Positions 9,232-18,635 of a stretch of DNA of 64,000 nt are shown here, in pieces. A model generated the notes under the pieces. The model was not told the DNA's origin. It did no database searches and saw nothing but the letters and a program-made list of their open reading frames with translations. Within the stretch, counting starts at the first letter, position 1. Each line of letters starts with the position of its first letter. The translations under genes were made by a program, and so were the position numbers. The stretch is from the NCBI RefSeq assembly GCF_000577275.2, contig NZ_HG916855.1, positions 1,674,001 through 1,738,000 on the forward strand, in the 5' to 3' direction. Source of the stretch: Rhizobium favelukesii (GTDB lineage: Bacteria > Pseudomonadota > Alphaproteobacteria > Rhizobiales > Rhizobiaceae).

Positions 9232-10155
9232 TCAATGCGTTGTGGTCGCCAGGAATGCGAGAACCTCGTCCTCCGCAATCCGTGCGCCTCTGGAGCGTTG
9301 GCCCCAAGTCTGACCACCGATATGCGGGGTCAGAATTACGTTGGGCAAAGCCGCCAGCCGGGGCGGAATCACCGGTTCGCTATCGAGGACGTCCAATGCT
9401 GCGCCCGCGATCGTCTTGTTTTCCAGTGCTGTGATGAGAGCTTCAGTGTCGACGAGGTTGCCACGTCCTACGTTGATGAGACGGCCCTTTGGTCCAAGCG
9501 CAGCCAGTTCCTTCGAACCGATGATGTTCTTGAGGTCCGGCGTTCCGGGGACAGCCAGCACAAGGATGTCACTTGCCTCCGCGAGTGCTTCCCATCCATC
9601 ATACAGCGTCGCGCCGAGGCCCTCGTTGGAACTACGCTTGAGCCCTGCGATCTTCATCTTCGAGGCGGACGCGCGGGCGGCGATCGCTTGGCCGATCCGA
9701 CCGCTGAGACCGCCGATGCCGACAGTCATTCCTACCGGGCTGTCGCCTACCTCGAAGCGCCCGTTCTGCCAGTCTCCGTTGCGCGCGAACGCGTCAGCGC
9801 GAACCAGGTCGCGGCAGAGCATGATTGTGAGCGTCATAGCGAGGTCGGCGACATCATCAGTCAGGGCTTCGCCTACGCAGCGGACGCGAACTCCGCGCTT
9901 CTCGAGAGCTGCAATATCGATCTTGTCGCTTCCGGCACCCTGGGAAACGACGAAGCCCAAATTGGGGAGTGCCGCGGCAAGCTCGGCGCTGCAGCCGCGT
10001 GTCGCGCTGGTCATAAGAACGCGTACGGTCTCTCGCTCGCTCTCGGGGAGGGAGGCAACCTGTTCAGGTGCGGGCACAATCCGAACCCATTCAGCTTCCT
10101 CAAGTTTCGGATAGGCCATGCCGGCGAGTGGCGGGAAGGAAAGGATCGGTTTCAT
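9232..10155 (-). CDS. D-2-hydroxyacid dehydrogenase (NAD-dependent)
   Basis: A 307-residue member of the D-isomer-specific 2-hydroxyacid dehydrogenase family, which interconverts 2-hydroxyacids and 2-ketoacids. It has the Rossmann turn GIGGLSGRIG near residue 146, the catalytic Arg in INVGRGNLVD, the Glu in LDVLDSEPVIPP and the catalytic His in LTPHIGG. Length is usual for the glyoxylate/hydroxypyruvate reductase-like branch. Its promoter region carries the first of the four TATAR-N7-TTATAT sites, 80 bases upstream of the start. Confidence 0.92.
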   Translation of the reverse strand: MKPILSFPPLAGMAYPKLEEAEWVRIVPAPEQVASLPESERETVRVLMTSATRGCSAELAAALPNLGFVVSQGAGSDKIDIAALEKRGVRVRCVGEALTDDVADLAMTLTIMLCRDLVRADAFARNGDWQNGRFEVGDSPVGMTVGIGGLSGRIGQAIAARASASKMKIAGLKRSSNEGLGATLYDGWEALAEASDILVLAVPGTPDLKNIIGSKELAALGPKGRLINVGRGNLVDTEALITALENKTIAGAALDVLDSEPVIPPRLAALPNVILTPHIGGQTWGQRSRGARIAEDEVLAFLATTTH

Positions 10156-10234
10156 CGTTCCAGACTGTTGTGAGATTGAGTTGGCATCACGCTATCACGG
10201 AGGCGTCGGGCGACAATGGTGCAGCCGGTTCCGT

Positions 10235-10252
10235 TATAGCTTTAAGTTATAT
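10235..10252. promoter_or_regulatory. Candidate LysR-type operator, site 1
   Basis: TATAG, seven bases, TTATAT. The core is a T-N11-A dyad of the LysR type. It lies in the 120-base gap between the SMP-30 gene and the hydroxyacid dehydrogenase, both on the minus strand, so it would act on the hydroxyacid dehydrogenase/aldehyde dehydrogenase operon. The same motif recurs at 11952, 18371 and 34775. Confidence 0.55.
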
Positions 10253-10275
10253 CCTGGCGCTCAGGGCCGCTGCCC

Positions 10276-11100
10276 TTAGAGGTCCACGTAAAATACCGCG
10301 CTCTTGGGTAGGCCAGCTGCCATGTCGGCTTCTGTTCCGAGAAATGCCGTCATAAACAAGCGACGGCCATTCTCCCCGCCCAGCGTGCAGGAGATTCCCG
10401 ACCCTTGGAATTTGATGCTGTCTGTGATCTGCCCACCATCCAGCACGCGGACGAACTCGCCCGTGTTATATATCCCGGCCCAGATCGCACCGGTCTCGTC
10501 CGCGCAGATTCCGTCAGGCTGCCTGCCCGAAAGATCAGCAAAGAGGCGTTTGTTGCTGAGATTGCCGGCGGAATCGATGTCGAATGCGCTGATCCGTGTC
10601 TTCCACGTCTCAGCAACGACCAGGGTGCGGCCACCGTTGATGACTACGGAGCCGTTCGGGAAATCTACATCGCGGGCCGCAACGGCCACCGAGCCGTCCT
10701 GATCGACGCGGTGAATATTTGTGGCCTGAGGAGGCTGTCCCGCAACGAAGTCGCACCCGAAATCGCCGACATAAATCGTGTCCAATGAATCGACCGCGAA
10801 GTCGTTGAGCCACCACTGGGTGTGGGAGGAAAGATCGGCGTAATCGGAGACCGAATTGCCGTCGTATCGGAGGAGCTTCCGATCCTTGGCCGACACGATC
10901 ACGAGCGACCCGTCGGAAAGGAAGCCCAGTCCCGACGGTCTGTTCGGAATTTCGAGACACTTCGACCGCTCACCACTCGCCGTCAGCGAATAGACCTTGT
11001 GATCGAAGACGTCCGAGACCCAGAGCTGACCATCACGCCATTTTGGAGCTTCGAGGAACAGAAAACCGTCCGCAAACAGTTTCGGCTTGATCTCGTTCAT
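10276..11100 (-). CDS. SMP-30/gluconolactonase family lactonase
   Basis: A 274-residue six-bladed beta-propeller enzyme of the SMP-30/gluconolactonase/LRE family, which opens sugar lactones using a divalent metal. Metal and active-site positions typical of the family are seen as EAPKWRDGQLWVSD (Glu near the N-terminus), WWLNDFAVDSLDTIYVGDFG (Asn/Asp), and RQPDGICADETGAIWAGIY (DG-x-C-x-D). The second ATG at 11100 is chosen because GGAGG sits seven bases upstream. It follows an SDR gene by 24 bases, so a dehydrogenase-lactonase pair is likely cotranscribed. Confidence 0.9.
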   Translation of the reverse strand: MNEIKPKLFADGFLFLEAPKWRDGQLWVSDVFDHKVYSLTASGERSKCLEIPNRPSGLGFLSDGSLVIVSAKDRKLLRYDGNSVSDYADLSSHTQWWLNDFAVDSLDTIYVGDFGCDFVAGQPPQATNIHRVDQDGSVAVAARDVDFPNGSVVINGGRTLVVAETWKTRISAFDIDSAGNLSNKRLFADLSGRQPDGICADETGAIWAGIYNTGEFVRVLDGGQITDSIKFQGSGISCTLGGENGRRLFMTAFLGTEADMAAGLPKSAVFYVDL

Positions 11101-11124
11101 CAGCGTTCCTCCCATTGCCGGTCG

Positions 11125-11868
11125 TTACCACCCACCGTCGCAGTGGATGTCCTGTCCGCTTATAAGGTCCGCCTGCGGACTAGATAGGAAGACGGCGAGG
11201 TTGGCGATATCGACCGGCTCGATCCTGCGCTTTATGCTTTGACGCTCAAGAATCCACTGATGGTAGGCTTCCCGCTTTTCACCAAAGTGCCGCCATTCGG
11301 CATCCGAGAGCACCGCGCCCGGAGAGATGCCGTTGACCGTGATGTTGTACTTGCCGAGTTCGCGGGCCATCGACTTGACCAAGCCGTACATCGCGCCCTT
11401 CGAAGCTACGTAAGGTACGAAGCCTTCCCAGTTGCCGTTGAGGGTGAGGGAGGTGAGATTGATGATCTTGCCGTATTTCTTCTGCTTCATCAGAGTGCTG
11501 CAGGCTCTCGACAGGACGAATGCCGAAGTCGAGTTTACTCGAACCTCTTCCTCATACTCCTCGATGGAGAACTCCTCGTGCGGCTTGTTGACCACAAATG
11601 CCGCGTTGTTCACGAGGATGTCGATACCGCCGACTTCGTCAGCAAGGCGGGTCACCGCCTTCTCGAGATCGGCCAACTGGTTGAGGTCAGCGCCGAGATA
11701 GCGAACGTCTTTCGCCAGGTCCTTGAGGACCTCGTCGACGTTCGGCGCATCCGGACGGTCCGATGCGATTACCTTAGCGCCCTCTTCTGCAAAGCGTGAG
11801 ACAAGCGATTTGCCGATCGTGCCCAAAGCGCCTGTGATGAGTACGGTTTTGCCAGCCAATGTGGGCAT
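11125..11868 (-). CDS. SDR-family oxidoreductase
   Basis: A 247-residue classical short-chain dehydrogenase. It shows the cofactor turn TGALGTIG near residue 11, NNAA, the catalytic tetrad with Ser in LTSLTLNGNW and Tyr/Lys in YVASKGAM, and the C-terminal CDGGW. The longer open frame upstream is ignored because GGAGGAGAAC directly precedes the ATG at 11868. It is the first gene of a minus-strand run (SDR, SMP-30) and is divergent from a MmgE/PrpD gene, with a candidate LysR-type site in the shared promoter region. A role oxidising a sugar or polyol to a lactone is inferred. Confidence 0.92.
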   Translation of the reverse strand: MPTLAGKTVLITGALGTIGKSLVSRFAEEGAKVIASDRPDAPNVDEVLKDLAKDVRYLGADLNQLADLEKAVTRLADEVGGIDILVNNAAFVVNKPHEEFSIEEYEEEVRVNSTSAFVLSRACSTLMKQKKYGKIINLTSLTLNGNWEGFVPYVASKGAMYGLVKSMARELGKYNITVNGISPGAVLSDAEWRHFGEKREAYHQWILERQSIKRRIEPVDIANLAVFLSSPQADLISGQDIHCDGGW

Positions 11869-11951
11869 GTTCTCTCCTCCATGTAGGTGCCTTGAACTTT
11901 CCATTTCGGAGTTCACTTGAAAACCACCAATCTCGCGAGGCTCGGTTGTGG

Positions 11952-11969
11952 TATAAGTAAGAGTTATAT
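11952..11969. promoter_or_regulatory. Candidate LysR-type operator, site 2
   Basis: TATAA, seven bases, TTATAT, in the roughly 200-base divergent promoter region between the SDR (starts 11868, minus) and the PrpD-family gene (starts 12068, plus). One site placed between two divergent genes could control both. Confidence 0.6.
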
Positions 11970-12067
11970 CCCGTCTCTTGCTGTGCCCGGTCGTGTGCAG
12001 GTTGGGGATGAGATCGGCGCTAGTTCGTGCGACATCATTGCATTCGTAAAGAATAAGGTTTTCGACA

Positions 12068-13453
12068 ATGACTGATGATAAGCGCGATCTCGTCCATCTT
12101 TTCGGCACCCACGCGGCCGAGGTGACTTACGACCGCCTGAGTGACGACGCGCGTTGGGCTGCCAAGAAGAGCATCCTCGACACCCTCGGCGTCATTCTCG
12201 CTGCTAGCGGCATGGAGCCGGCCGTTCAAGCGGTCGCGGAGATCGTCGCCGAAACAGGCGGTCGCCCTGATTGCACAGTCCTCGGCTTCGGAGGCAGGGC
12301 CCCGGCCCTGATGGCCGCGATGGCGAACGGCGCGCTCGCGCATTGCCTCGATTACGATGACCAAACGCCATGGGGACAACATACAGCCAGCTCGATTGTG
12401 CCGGCCGTAATTGCGCTCGCCGAGCGCCGGGGCGGGGTCAGTGGAAAAGACCTGATCGCGGCGGTCGCGGCTGGACAGGACATATTCGCTCGGCTCAGGT
12501 GCAACGTCGATTGGCAAAAGGACTGGAACCTGTCCACGGTCCTGGCCGTCTTCGCTGCTACTGCATCCGCAAGTCGCGTTCTGGGTCTTTCGCCGGCACG
12601 CACCTCTGCTGCCATGGGGATTGCGACGATGCAGTCATCGGGCATCATGGAAATGGTCGCGGGCAGGGGAAGCGACCTACGCGGGATGTATGCGGGGTTC
12701 TCGGCCAAGGGAGCCGTGCTCGCAACACTAATGGCTGAAAAGGGTGTGACAGGCATCGATAAGGCATTCGAAGGCCAGTATGGCTTCATGAACACTTACT
12801 TTGGTGGGCGCTACGATCGCGACAAGATCGTAGCGGGGCTTGGCAGTGATTTCCTCGGAAGCGGGACACTCTACAAACGTTGGCCATGTGTTGGTACCGC
12901 CCACAGCCATATGAAAGCTGCTATCGATATCGTCACCCGGAATAACATCCAGCCGGACGAAATCGCCGAGATACGGCTCTACGTGGGCGATTACCACGAC
13001 CTTATGTGCCAGCCCCTGGAGGAGCGACGGGCACCTGCGACGCTTGCGGATGCCAAGTTTAGCCTGCCGTACCTAGTGTCGGTCGCCGTGGTTCGCAGGG
13101 GAATGAGCGTCACCGACTTCACCGAAGCAGCACTCAAAGACAAGCAGGTGCTCGCGGTTGGTAAGAAGATGACTTTGGTCCGAGACGCCGCGCTCGACTG
13201 GAAGCTCGAGTTGCCCCCTGGCCGTGTGGAAATCACCACGCGCGACGGCGGATGTTGGATAGAGGAGGGCCATCGTGTTCCGGGTAACGCCGACAACCCG
13301 ATGAACTGGGAGGATGTCTGCGTGAAGTTCTTCGAGTGCGCGTCCGTTGCTGCCAACCCCGTCTCTGAAACTGTTTCGGCGCGAGCCGCAGCCCTCGCCG
13401 AGAATCTGGAAACCCTCGAAGACGCAACGGAACTGGTCAAGTGTCTCGCCTGA
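12068..13453 (+). CDS. MmgE/PrpD family protein
   Basis: A 461-residue member of the MmgE/PrpD family (2-methylcitrate dehydratase, cis-aconitate decarboxylase, iminodisuccinate epimerase and relatives). Family marks are ILDTLGVILAASG, GAMANGALAHCLDYDD near residue 93, the Gly-rich MGIATMQSSGIMEM and YKRWPCVGTAHSHMKAAIDI. Which reaction it performs is unclear; in this setting a dehydratase or epimerase acting on a hydroxy acid fits. It is clearly paralogous to the gene at 37656 (both have LAASGMEPAV). It is convergent with the SDR at 13467, 13 bases away. Confidence 0.92.
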   Translation: MTDDKRDLVHLFGTHAAEVTYDRLSDDARWAAKKSILDTLGVILAASGMEPAVQAVAEIVAETGGRPDCTVLGFGGRAPALMAAMANGALAHCLDYDDQTPWGQHTASSIVPAVIALAERRGGVSGKDLIAAVAAGQDIFARLRCNVDWQKDWNLSTVLAVFAATASASRVLGLSPARTSAAMGIATMQSSGIMEMVAGRGSDLRGMYAGFSAKGAVLATLMAEKGVTGIDKAFEGQYGFMNTYFGGRYDRDKIVAGLGSDFLGSGTLYKRWPCVGTAHSHMKAAIDIVTRNNIQPDEIAEIRLYVGDYHDLMCQPLEERRAPATLADAKFSLPYLVSVAVVRRGMSVTDFTEAALKDKQVLAVGKKMTLVRDAALDWKLELPPGRVEITTRDGGCWIEEGHRVPGNADNPMNWEDVCVKFFECASVAANPVSETVSARAAALAENLETLEDATELVKCLA

Positions 13454-13466
13454 CCAGCAAACCCGG

Positions 13467-14243
13467 TTAAATTCCTGCGGTCTGGCCGCCGTCGACGATC
13501 ATGGCATGGCCGGTAACGAAGCCGGCCGCGTCCGAGCAAAGCCACAACACAGTGCCAGCAATCTCCTCGGGACGACCCATGCGGCCGATTGGCTCCTGGG
13601 CAATCATGAAGGCGCGGCCTTCATCGGTGTCATTGGTGTAGCGCGAGATCATCGGAGTATCGATGATGCCGGGGCAAATGGCGTTAACCCGGATACCCTT
13701 CTCGGCATACTCGAGCGCGGCAACCTTGCTCGCTGCGACGACGCCGAACTTCGATGCGCAGTAGCTAGACTGATTACGGATCGCCAAGACGCCCGCGCCG
13801 GATGCGGTGTTCACGATGGCTCCGCTGCCCTGTTTGAGCATGATTTCGATCTGATATTTCATGCAGAGGAAAACGCTCTTGAGGTTGACCGAAATGATGC
13901 GGTCCCAAAGCTCCTCAGAAATGTCTCCGATTGGCTGCGCCGGCTGCTCGATGCCAGCGTTATTGTGAGCTGCGTCCAAACGCCCGAACGCCTCAATAGT
14001 CTTATCCAGCGCGCCCTTTACCTGCTCGCCCTTGGTGACGTCACAGGTGATCGCGAGGACTTTTCCGCCCGCGTCGCGAATGATCGCTGCGGTCTCATTG
14101 AGAGCCACTTCGTTTATGTCGACTGCGGCGACCGACGCGCCTGCTTTGGCGAAAGCCAGAGCGGTTGCCCGCCCAACGCCGCTTCCGGCTCCGGTAACGA
14201 AGGCAACCTTGCCGTTGAAGTCTACTCGTGGAATATCGGTCAC
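13467..14243 (-). CDS. SDR-family oxidoreductase downstream of ABC transporter
   Basis: A 258-residue classical SDR with TGAGSGVGRA, HNNAG, Ser in NTASGAGVLA, Tyr/Lys in SSYCASKFG and the ending VDGGQTAGI. The start is a GTG at 14243 preceded by GGGAGTG. It is the last gene of a minus-strand operon with a sugar-type ABC transporter, suggesting it oxidises the imported substrate. Its sequence is close in style to the SDR at 35928 (same PIGRMG-PEEIA stretch and GGQTA ending). Confidence 0.92.
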   Translation of the reverse strand: MTDIPRVDFNGKVAFVTGAGSGVGRATALAFAKAGASVAAVDINEVALNETAAIIRDAGGKVLAITCDVTKGEQVKGALDKTIEAFGRLDAAHNNAGIEQPAQPIGDISEELWDRIISVNLKSVFLCMKYQIEIMLKQGSGAIVNTASGAGVLAIRNQSSYCASKFGVVAASKVAALEYAEKGIRVNAICPGIIDTPMISRYTNDTDEGRAFMIAQEPIGRMGRPEEIAGTVLWLCSDAAGFVTGHAMIVDGGQTAGI

Positions 14244-14320
14244 GAAATGTCACTCCCAGTGTTTTCGGGCTATTGAAGGAGACCGCCCGTCGGCACACGA
14301 GCGGTCTAGAGTTTGTTGGG

Positions 14321-15539
14321 TCAGCCGCCAGTCTTGGATTTCGACTTGTTGCCGCCAACGGTGTAAATGGCCGCGGCAACGACAACGACGATGCCTTCGA
14401 TCAAGCCCTGCCAGTTCGCACCGAGGTTCAGGATGTTGAAGCCGTTTGTCAGCGAAAACAGGAGGAGCGCGCCTGCAAGGGTTTTGATCACGCTGCCCGC
14501 GCCGCCGAACAGAGACGTCCCACCAAGAATGGCCGCCGCGATGACGGTAAGCTCCGCTCCTTGGAGACCAGCGGGATTGATCGACCGCAGTCGGCTGGCG
14601 AAAAGGATTCCGGCAAATCCTGCTGCGCCGCTGCAGAACACAAAGGCCATGAGCTTGTAGAGAAGCACGTTGATGCCGGAAAGCCGGGCGGCTTCGGAGT
14701 TGCCGCCGACAGCGTAAACGCGGCGTCCCACCATTGTGAAGGTCAAGGTGAACCAGACAATTGTGGTGAAGATGGCGAGGTAGATAACCGGATTGCGCAG
14801 CGTCAGCTCACCACCCGATGCCCACGCGAGCAGGAGGAGCCCGATGCCGCCGATGGTCATGCCGATAGAGGAAGGTCGCATCGGGGCCTTGTTGCTCAGC
14901 GTCCTTGCGAGGCCGATCGCACCCAGAGCCAACAGCAACGCTCCGCCGGCGACAATCAGCCAGAAGCCGTCGTGACGACCACCCTCGAAAACCTTCATGG
15001 TTGCGATTACGTCTGGGTCCGACGCAGATAGCGAGCGACCGTCGGTATAGATAAGAACGAGGCCGCGAACGGCGGTCATCGTGCCCAGAGTGACGATAAA
15101 GGCGTTGATGCCCAGAAACTGGACGATCGAGCCGTTGATCAGGCCGATTGCCATTGCCACTGCCATCGCAAGCGCCGCGGCGGGAATGAAACCAATCGCA
15201 TCCGCGTTGCCGATCAGGATCACAGCAGCGAGCGCCGCGACGGAGGCGACCGAGAGGTCGAAGTTTCCGCTGATCAGTACGACGGTCATTGCGACCGCCA
15301 TGATCGCCATCAACGATGACTGATAGACTACGTTCGAGAGATTCAAAACGCTCAGGTAATTTGACTGGCCGAGGTAACTCGTGAGAAGCTGTTATCACAG
15401 CAATCAGTAGCAGCAGAGCGTAATAGACACCTCGTTCGCGCAAGCCGAAGAGGCCACGCCAGTTGGTCGCAGGCGAGGCGGCGTGGTTTTGTGGAGCCTC
15501 CGGGATTTTCTCGACCGAATTTTGTGTAATGGTATTCAT
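14321..15539 (-). pseudogene. Sugar ABC transporter permease (RbsC-like), one frameshift
   Basis: An inner-membrane permease of the ribose/xylose-type ABC importers (BPD_transp_2 family). The N-terminal 50 residues (from MNTITQNSVEK to YYALLLLIAVITAS) are in one frame. The remainder, beginning LLTSYLGQSNYLSVLNLSNVVYQ and running through about ten membrane segments, is in another. The switch is at about 15385-15395 and the total span is one base more than a multiple of three, so one extra base explains it. Correcting it gives about 405 residues. Everything else, including the EAA-like GGNSEAARLSGI loop, looks normal. It sits between the ATPase and the SDR of the operon. Confidence 0.85.
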
Positions 15540-15569
15540 GGTGTTTTCTCGCTTTCTCTACGATGCCGG

Positions 15570-17093
15570 TTAGTGGACGGCCGCTTCGACGGAAGCAGCC
15601 TGCCCGCCGGCAAGCAGAAGCAATTCGTGCTCGGATGTCTCATGGGCGCTGCGAACGGCGACGCATTGACCGTCTCGCAGGACGATGATGCGATCCGAGA
15701 CCGCCAGCAGCTCTTCGAATTCGGAAGAGACGATGATGACTGACTGTCCTTCACTAGCCAGCTTGCGTACAAGGCGCAGAATGTCAGTCTTTGCCCCGAT
15801 GTCGATGCCGGCCGTAGGCTCGTCGAGAAGGAATAGCTTCACGCCACTGTAGAGCCACTTGGCGATCGTAACCTTCTGTGCATTGCCGCCGCTAAGGTCC
15901 TTCACAAGAATGTCGGGCGAACTTGCTTTGATCGACAGCGTGCGGATGGCCTCCCAACCGCGCTCGCGCTCGCGTTCTTCGATGGGCATGGCGTTTAACA
16001 CGGATACGCCGCCCAGGGCTGGCAATGTGGTGTTTCGCCAGATCTCGAACTCCGGGACCAGGCCTTGGGCCATTCTGTCTTCCGGGACCATACCCATCCC
16101 AGCCTTCACAGCTGCTCCGGTATTTCGCGCAACAGCCAATCCGTCCAGCAGCACCGTCCCGGTGGCATCGCGGTCTGAGCCATAGATGGCGTGCAGGAAT
16201 TCGCTTCGGCCCGAACCGAGAAGACCTGCGACGCCGAGGACCTCTCCACGACCGACTTCTAGGGAAATCGGGCCAAATCGACCTTTCGAGGCTAGGTTCT
16301 GCAACTGCAGACGCGCCGTCCCCGCTGTCGGTGTCCGTTCCTGCGCTTGCCGCTCGAGCGCGACGATCTGTTTGCCGACGATCGCTTCGGCGATGCGATC
16401 TTCGTCCAGGTCCGCCGTATTGGCACGCAGCACGGCTGTCCCGTCGCGCAGAACAGTAACCTGGTCAGTGAGCGCCATCACTTCGTCCAGGAAGTGGCTG
16501 ACGAACAAGATCGCTTTGTTCTCTCCCTTCGAGAGCCGCCGAACGGTGGTGTAAACCAGTTCACGCTCTTCCGCCGCCAAGGAAGCAGTGGGTTCGTCCA
16601 TGACGATCAGATCGGCCCCGGTGCCGACAGCTGTCATGATGGACACCATTTGGCGCTCCCCAATGGAGAGGTTGCCAACCAGCGCATCGGGATCAAGACG
16701 ATAGCCGATGCGCTGGCAGAGTTCCTCGTACTCTCGGCGGATGCCCGCCGAGAGACGCCATAGTCCGCGGTTGCCCAGGAATATGTTCTCGATAACCGAA
16801 AGGGTCGGGACCAGTGGAATGTGTTGGTGGACGGTGGCAACCCCCATATCGTTGGCTGCCTTGGGACTATCCCATTTCACTGGATTGCCGCGCCATATGA
16901 TGTCGCCCAGCGTGGCCCAATACGCGCCGGACAGGATTTTGATCAGCGTGGATTTGCCAGCGCCGTTCGCGCCAAGCAGGCCGTGGACTTTGCCCTGCTC
17001 GATGTCGAGATCGACACCGCGCAGGGCGAGTGTGCCATTGGGAAATCCCTTAACAACACCACGTAATTGCATGATCGGGTTATCGTGTTGCAA
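15570..17093 (-). CDS. Sugar ABC transporter ATP-binding protein (two-domain)
   Basis: A 507-residue ATPase with two fused nucleotide-binding domains, as in RbsA/XylG/MglA. The first half has Walker A GANGAGKST, signature LSIGERQM and Walker B LIVMDEPTAS. The second half has the usual degenerate P-loop GLLGSGRSE, signature LSGGNAQK and LFLLDEPTAGIDIG. The chosen start is a TTG at 17093 because GGGAGG lies six bases upstream; an ATG at 17072 is possible. It powers the permease encoded next. Confidence 0.92.
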   Translation of the reverse strand: MQHDNPIMQLRGVVKGFPNGTLALRGVDLDIEQGKVHGLLGANGAGKSTLIKILSGAYWATLGDIIWRGNPVKWDSPKAANDMGVATVHQHIPLVPTLSVIENIFLGNRGLWRLSAGIRREYEELCQRIGYRLDPDALVGNLSIGERQMVSIMTAVGTGADLIVMDEPTASLAAEERELVYTTVRRLSKGENKAILFVSHFLDEVMALTDQVTVLRDGTAVLRANTADLDEDRIAEAIVGKQIVALERQAQERTPTAGTARLQLQNLASKGRFGPISLEVGRGEVLGVAGLLGSGRSEFLHAIYGSDRDATGTVLLDGLAVARNTGAAVKAGMGMVPEDRMAQGLVPEFEIWRNTTLPALGGVSVLNAMPIEERERERGWEAIRTLSIKASSPDILVKDLSGGNAQKVTIAKWLYSGVKLFLLDEPTAGIDIGAKTDILRLVRKLASEGQSVIIVSSEFEELLAVSDRIIVLRDGQCVAVRSAHETSEHELLLLAGGQAASVEAAVH

Positions 17094-17124
17094 AGGACAC
17101 CTCCCATTCACCAATCTAAAGATC

Positions 17125-18132
17125 TCACCACTGCTCAGGGCAGGAGTCGATAGTTTCCTTCGTGATCGGAGGCATGTCGTAAGACACGAACCGACCTTTG
17201 GGAGTTTCCGGCTTTGTCGTAGCCTCGTATAGGGCATCAAACATCAGCTTGCCGAGGAGTTTAGGTCTCGTGCAGACCGAGCCATACATTTCCCCGGCAA
17301 GGATCGCGTCGTGGCCGAGTTTAGATCCGCCGCCGGTCGCGATGAGCTTAGGCTTGGAGTTGGATGCGTCGATTGCGCGTGCACATCCAATCGCCATGTC
17401 GTCGGCATGGCTGTAGATCAGGTCGATGTCGGGATGAGCCGTCAGGAAATTCTGGCAAACGGCTTCGCCTTCATCAGGTGTCCAGTTCGTCGGCTGCTCG
17501 GCAACGATGGTGTATTTCGCCCCAGCCTTGTCCAGTGCGGCTTTGAAACCGTCTGTATCGAGCTTGACGATCGTGTAGGCCGGATCACCCATGACGATGC
17601 CAATTTTAGCGGTCTTGTCCTTTGGCAATAGACCAGCTGCCATCTCGCCAGCAACAACTCCGGACTGATAGTTGTCCGTTGCAACGAGGGCCGATAGGCC
17701 TGGGTAGGGGTCTTTCAGTTGACGCTTCGCTGAATCGCCCACCTGTAAGGCGATAGCTACGATTGGCACCTTTGCGTCGCTGACCTTGTCAACAAACCCT
17801 TCCGCGACGACGGAGTCGAGCGGGAGGAAACCAATTGCATCGACCTTCTGAGATAGTAGATCGTCGAGGGAGTTCCCCTGCTTTTCCACGCTGCCGCGCG
17901 GGTCAATGACGACTGTTTTAACGCCCTTTTCTTTGGCGGCCTCCTCGAAGCCCTTGGCCGTCATGACGTTGTAGGGATATTCGAGGCTTGCCGGGACGTA
18001 ACCGAATGTTAGATCCTTCGCCATGGCGGAGCCGGCGAAGAGAAGAGCCGTCAGTGCGATAGCCGACGACCGAAAAATCGATCCCGATACGGACTTGGAG
18101 TGCGTGCGATATCTGTTCTGTGTAGCGTGCAT
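17125..18132 (-). CDS. Periplasmic sugar-binding protein of ABC transporter
   Basis: A 335-residue periplasmic binding protein of the LacI/ribose-binding fold. A basic start then a signal peptide (SSAIALTALLFAGSAMA, cut before KDLTFG) precedes the mature protein; PNV-type ligand loops and the YSHADDMAIGCARAI segment are typical. The ATG at 18132 is chosen because GGGAGG lies five bases upstream. It is the first gene of the transporter operon and diverges from the zinc alcohol dehydrogenase at 18636. The ligand is unknown. Confidence 0.92.
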   Translation of the reverse strand: MHATQNRYRTHSKSVSGSIFRSSAIALTALLFAGSAMAKDLTFGYVPASLEYPYNVMTAKGFEEAAKEKGVKTVVIDPRGSVEKQGNSLDDLLSQKVDAIGFLPLDSVVAEGFVDKVSDAKVPIVAIALQVGDSAKRQLKDPYPGLSALVATDNYQSGVVAGEMAAGLLPKDKTAKIGIVMGDPAYTIVKLDTDGFKAALDKAGAKYTIVAEQPTNWTPDEGEAVCQNFLTAHPDIDLIYSHADDMAIGCARAIDASNSKPKLIATGGGSKLGHDAILAGEMYGSVCTRPKLLGKLMFDALYEATTKPETPKGRFVSYDMPPITKETIDSCPEQW

Positions 18133-18635
18133 GGAATCCTCCCAAATGCAGTGTTGCCGTTCGGTCGCCGAGTGCGTTGAGACTGAGCTTCCGGTACCTG
18201 TTATTCCGGTATTCTGTGCCTGGTCGCTTGAAACCAAAGTCGCTAGGGACCAAATGATCCATAGCGTTGAAGAGTGGCGTTTTCCTCCGGTGTGCCACCT
18301 TGCACAGCTGTCCCGTTATCAATTCGGTAACATGCTAGAACCACTCAAAACAGTGGCGCGGCGGAAGGGGTATAATGCGGAATTATATGGGTTCTGAGTG
18401 GCCCAGCCGCAGGCGTAACGATCCCAAAGGGATGGGTTTCTGAAGTGCCAAAACGGTCTCAGTCGCGATATAACAAAATACTATAACCAGCTGCGTGCCG
18501 AGCCGGTTTGTGACCCGTCGCCTATTGTGCTGGACATCCAGATTTGTAACCAGCGTGGATAGTTCAGAGATGCAGGAGAGGGCTTTAGCTTCAGCGTGCC
18601 CGATCAGCTCAAAACGGCATGTGGAGGATCCCCGT
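18133..18635. promoter_or_regulatory. Divergent promoter region with candidate LysR-type operator, site 3
   Basis: A 503-base intergenic stretch between the sugar-binding protein (minus) and the zinc alcohol dehydrogenase (plus). At 18371-18388 it has TATAA, seven bases, TTATAT, the third copy of the shared motif. No convincing gene is seen; the alcohol dehydrogenase frame stays open upstream of its chosen start but has no family similarity there. Confidence 0.55.
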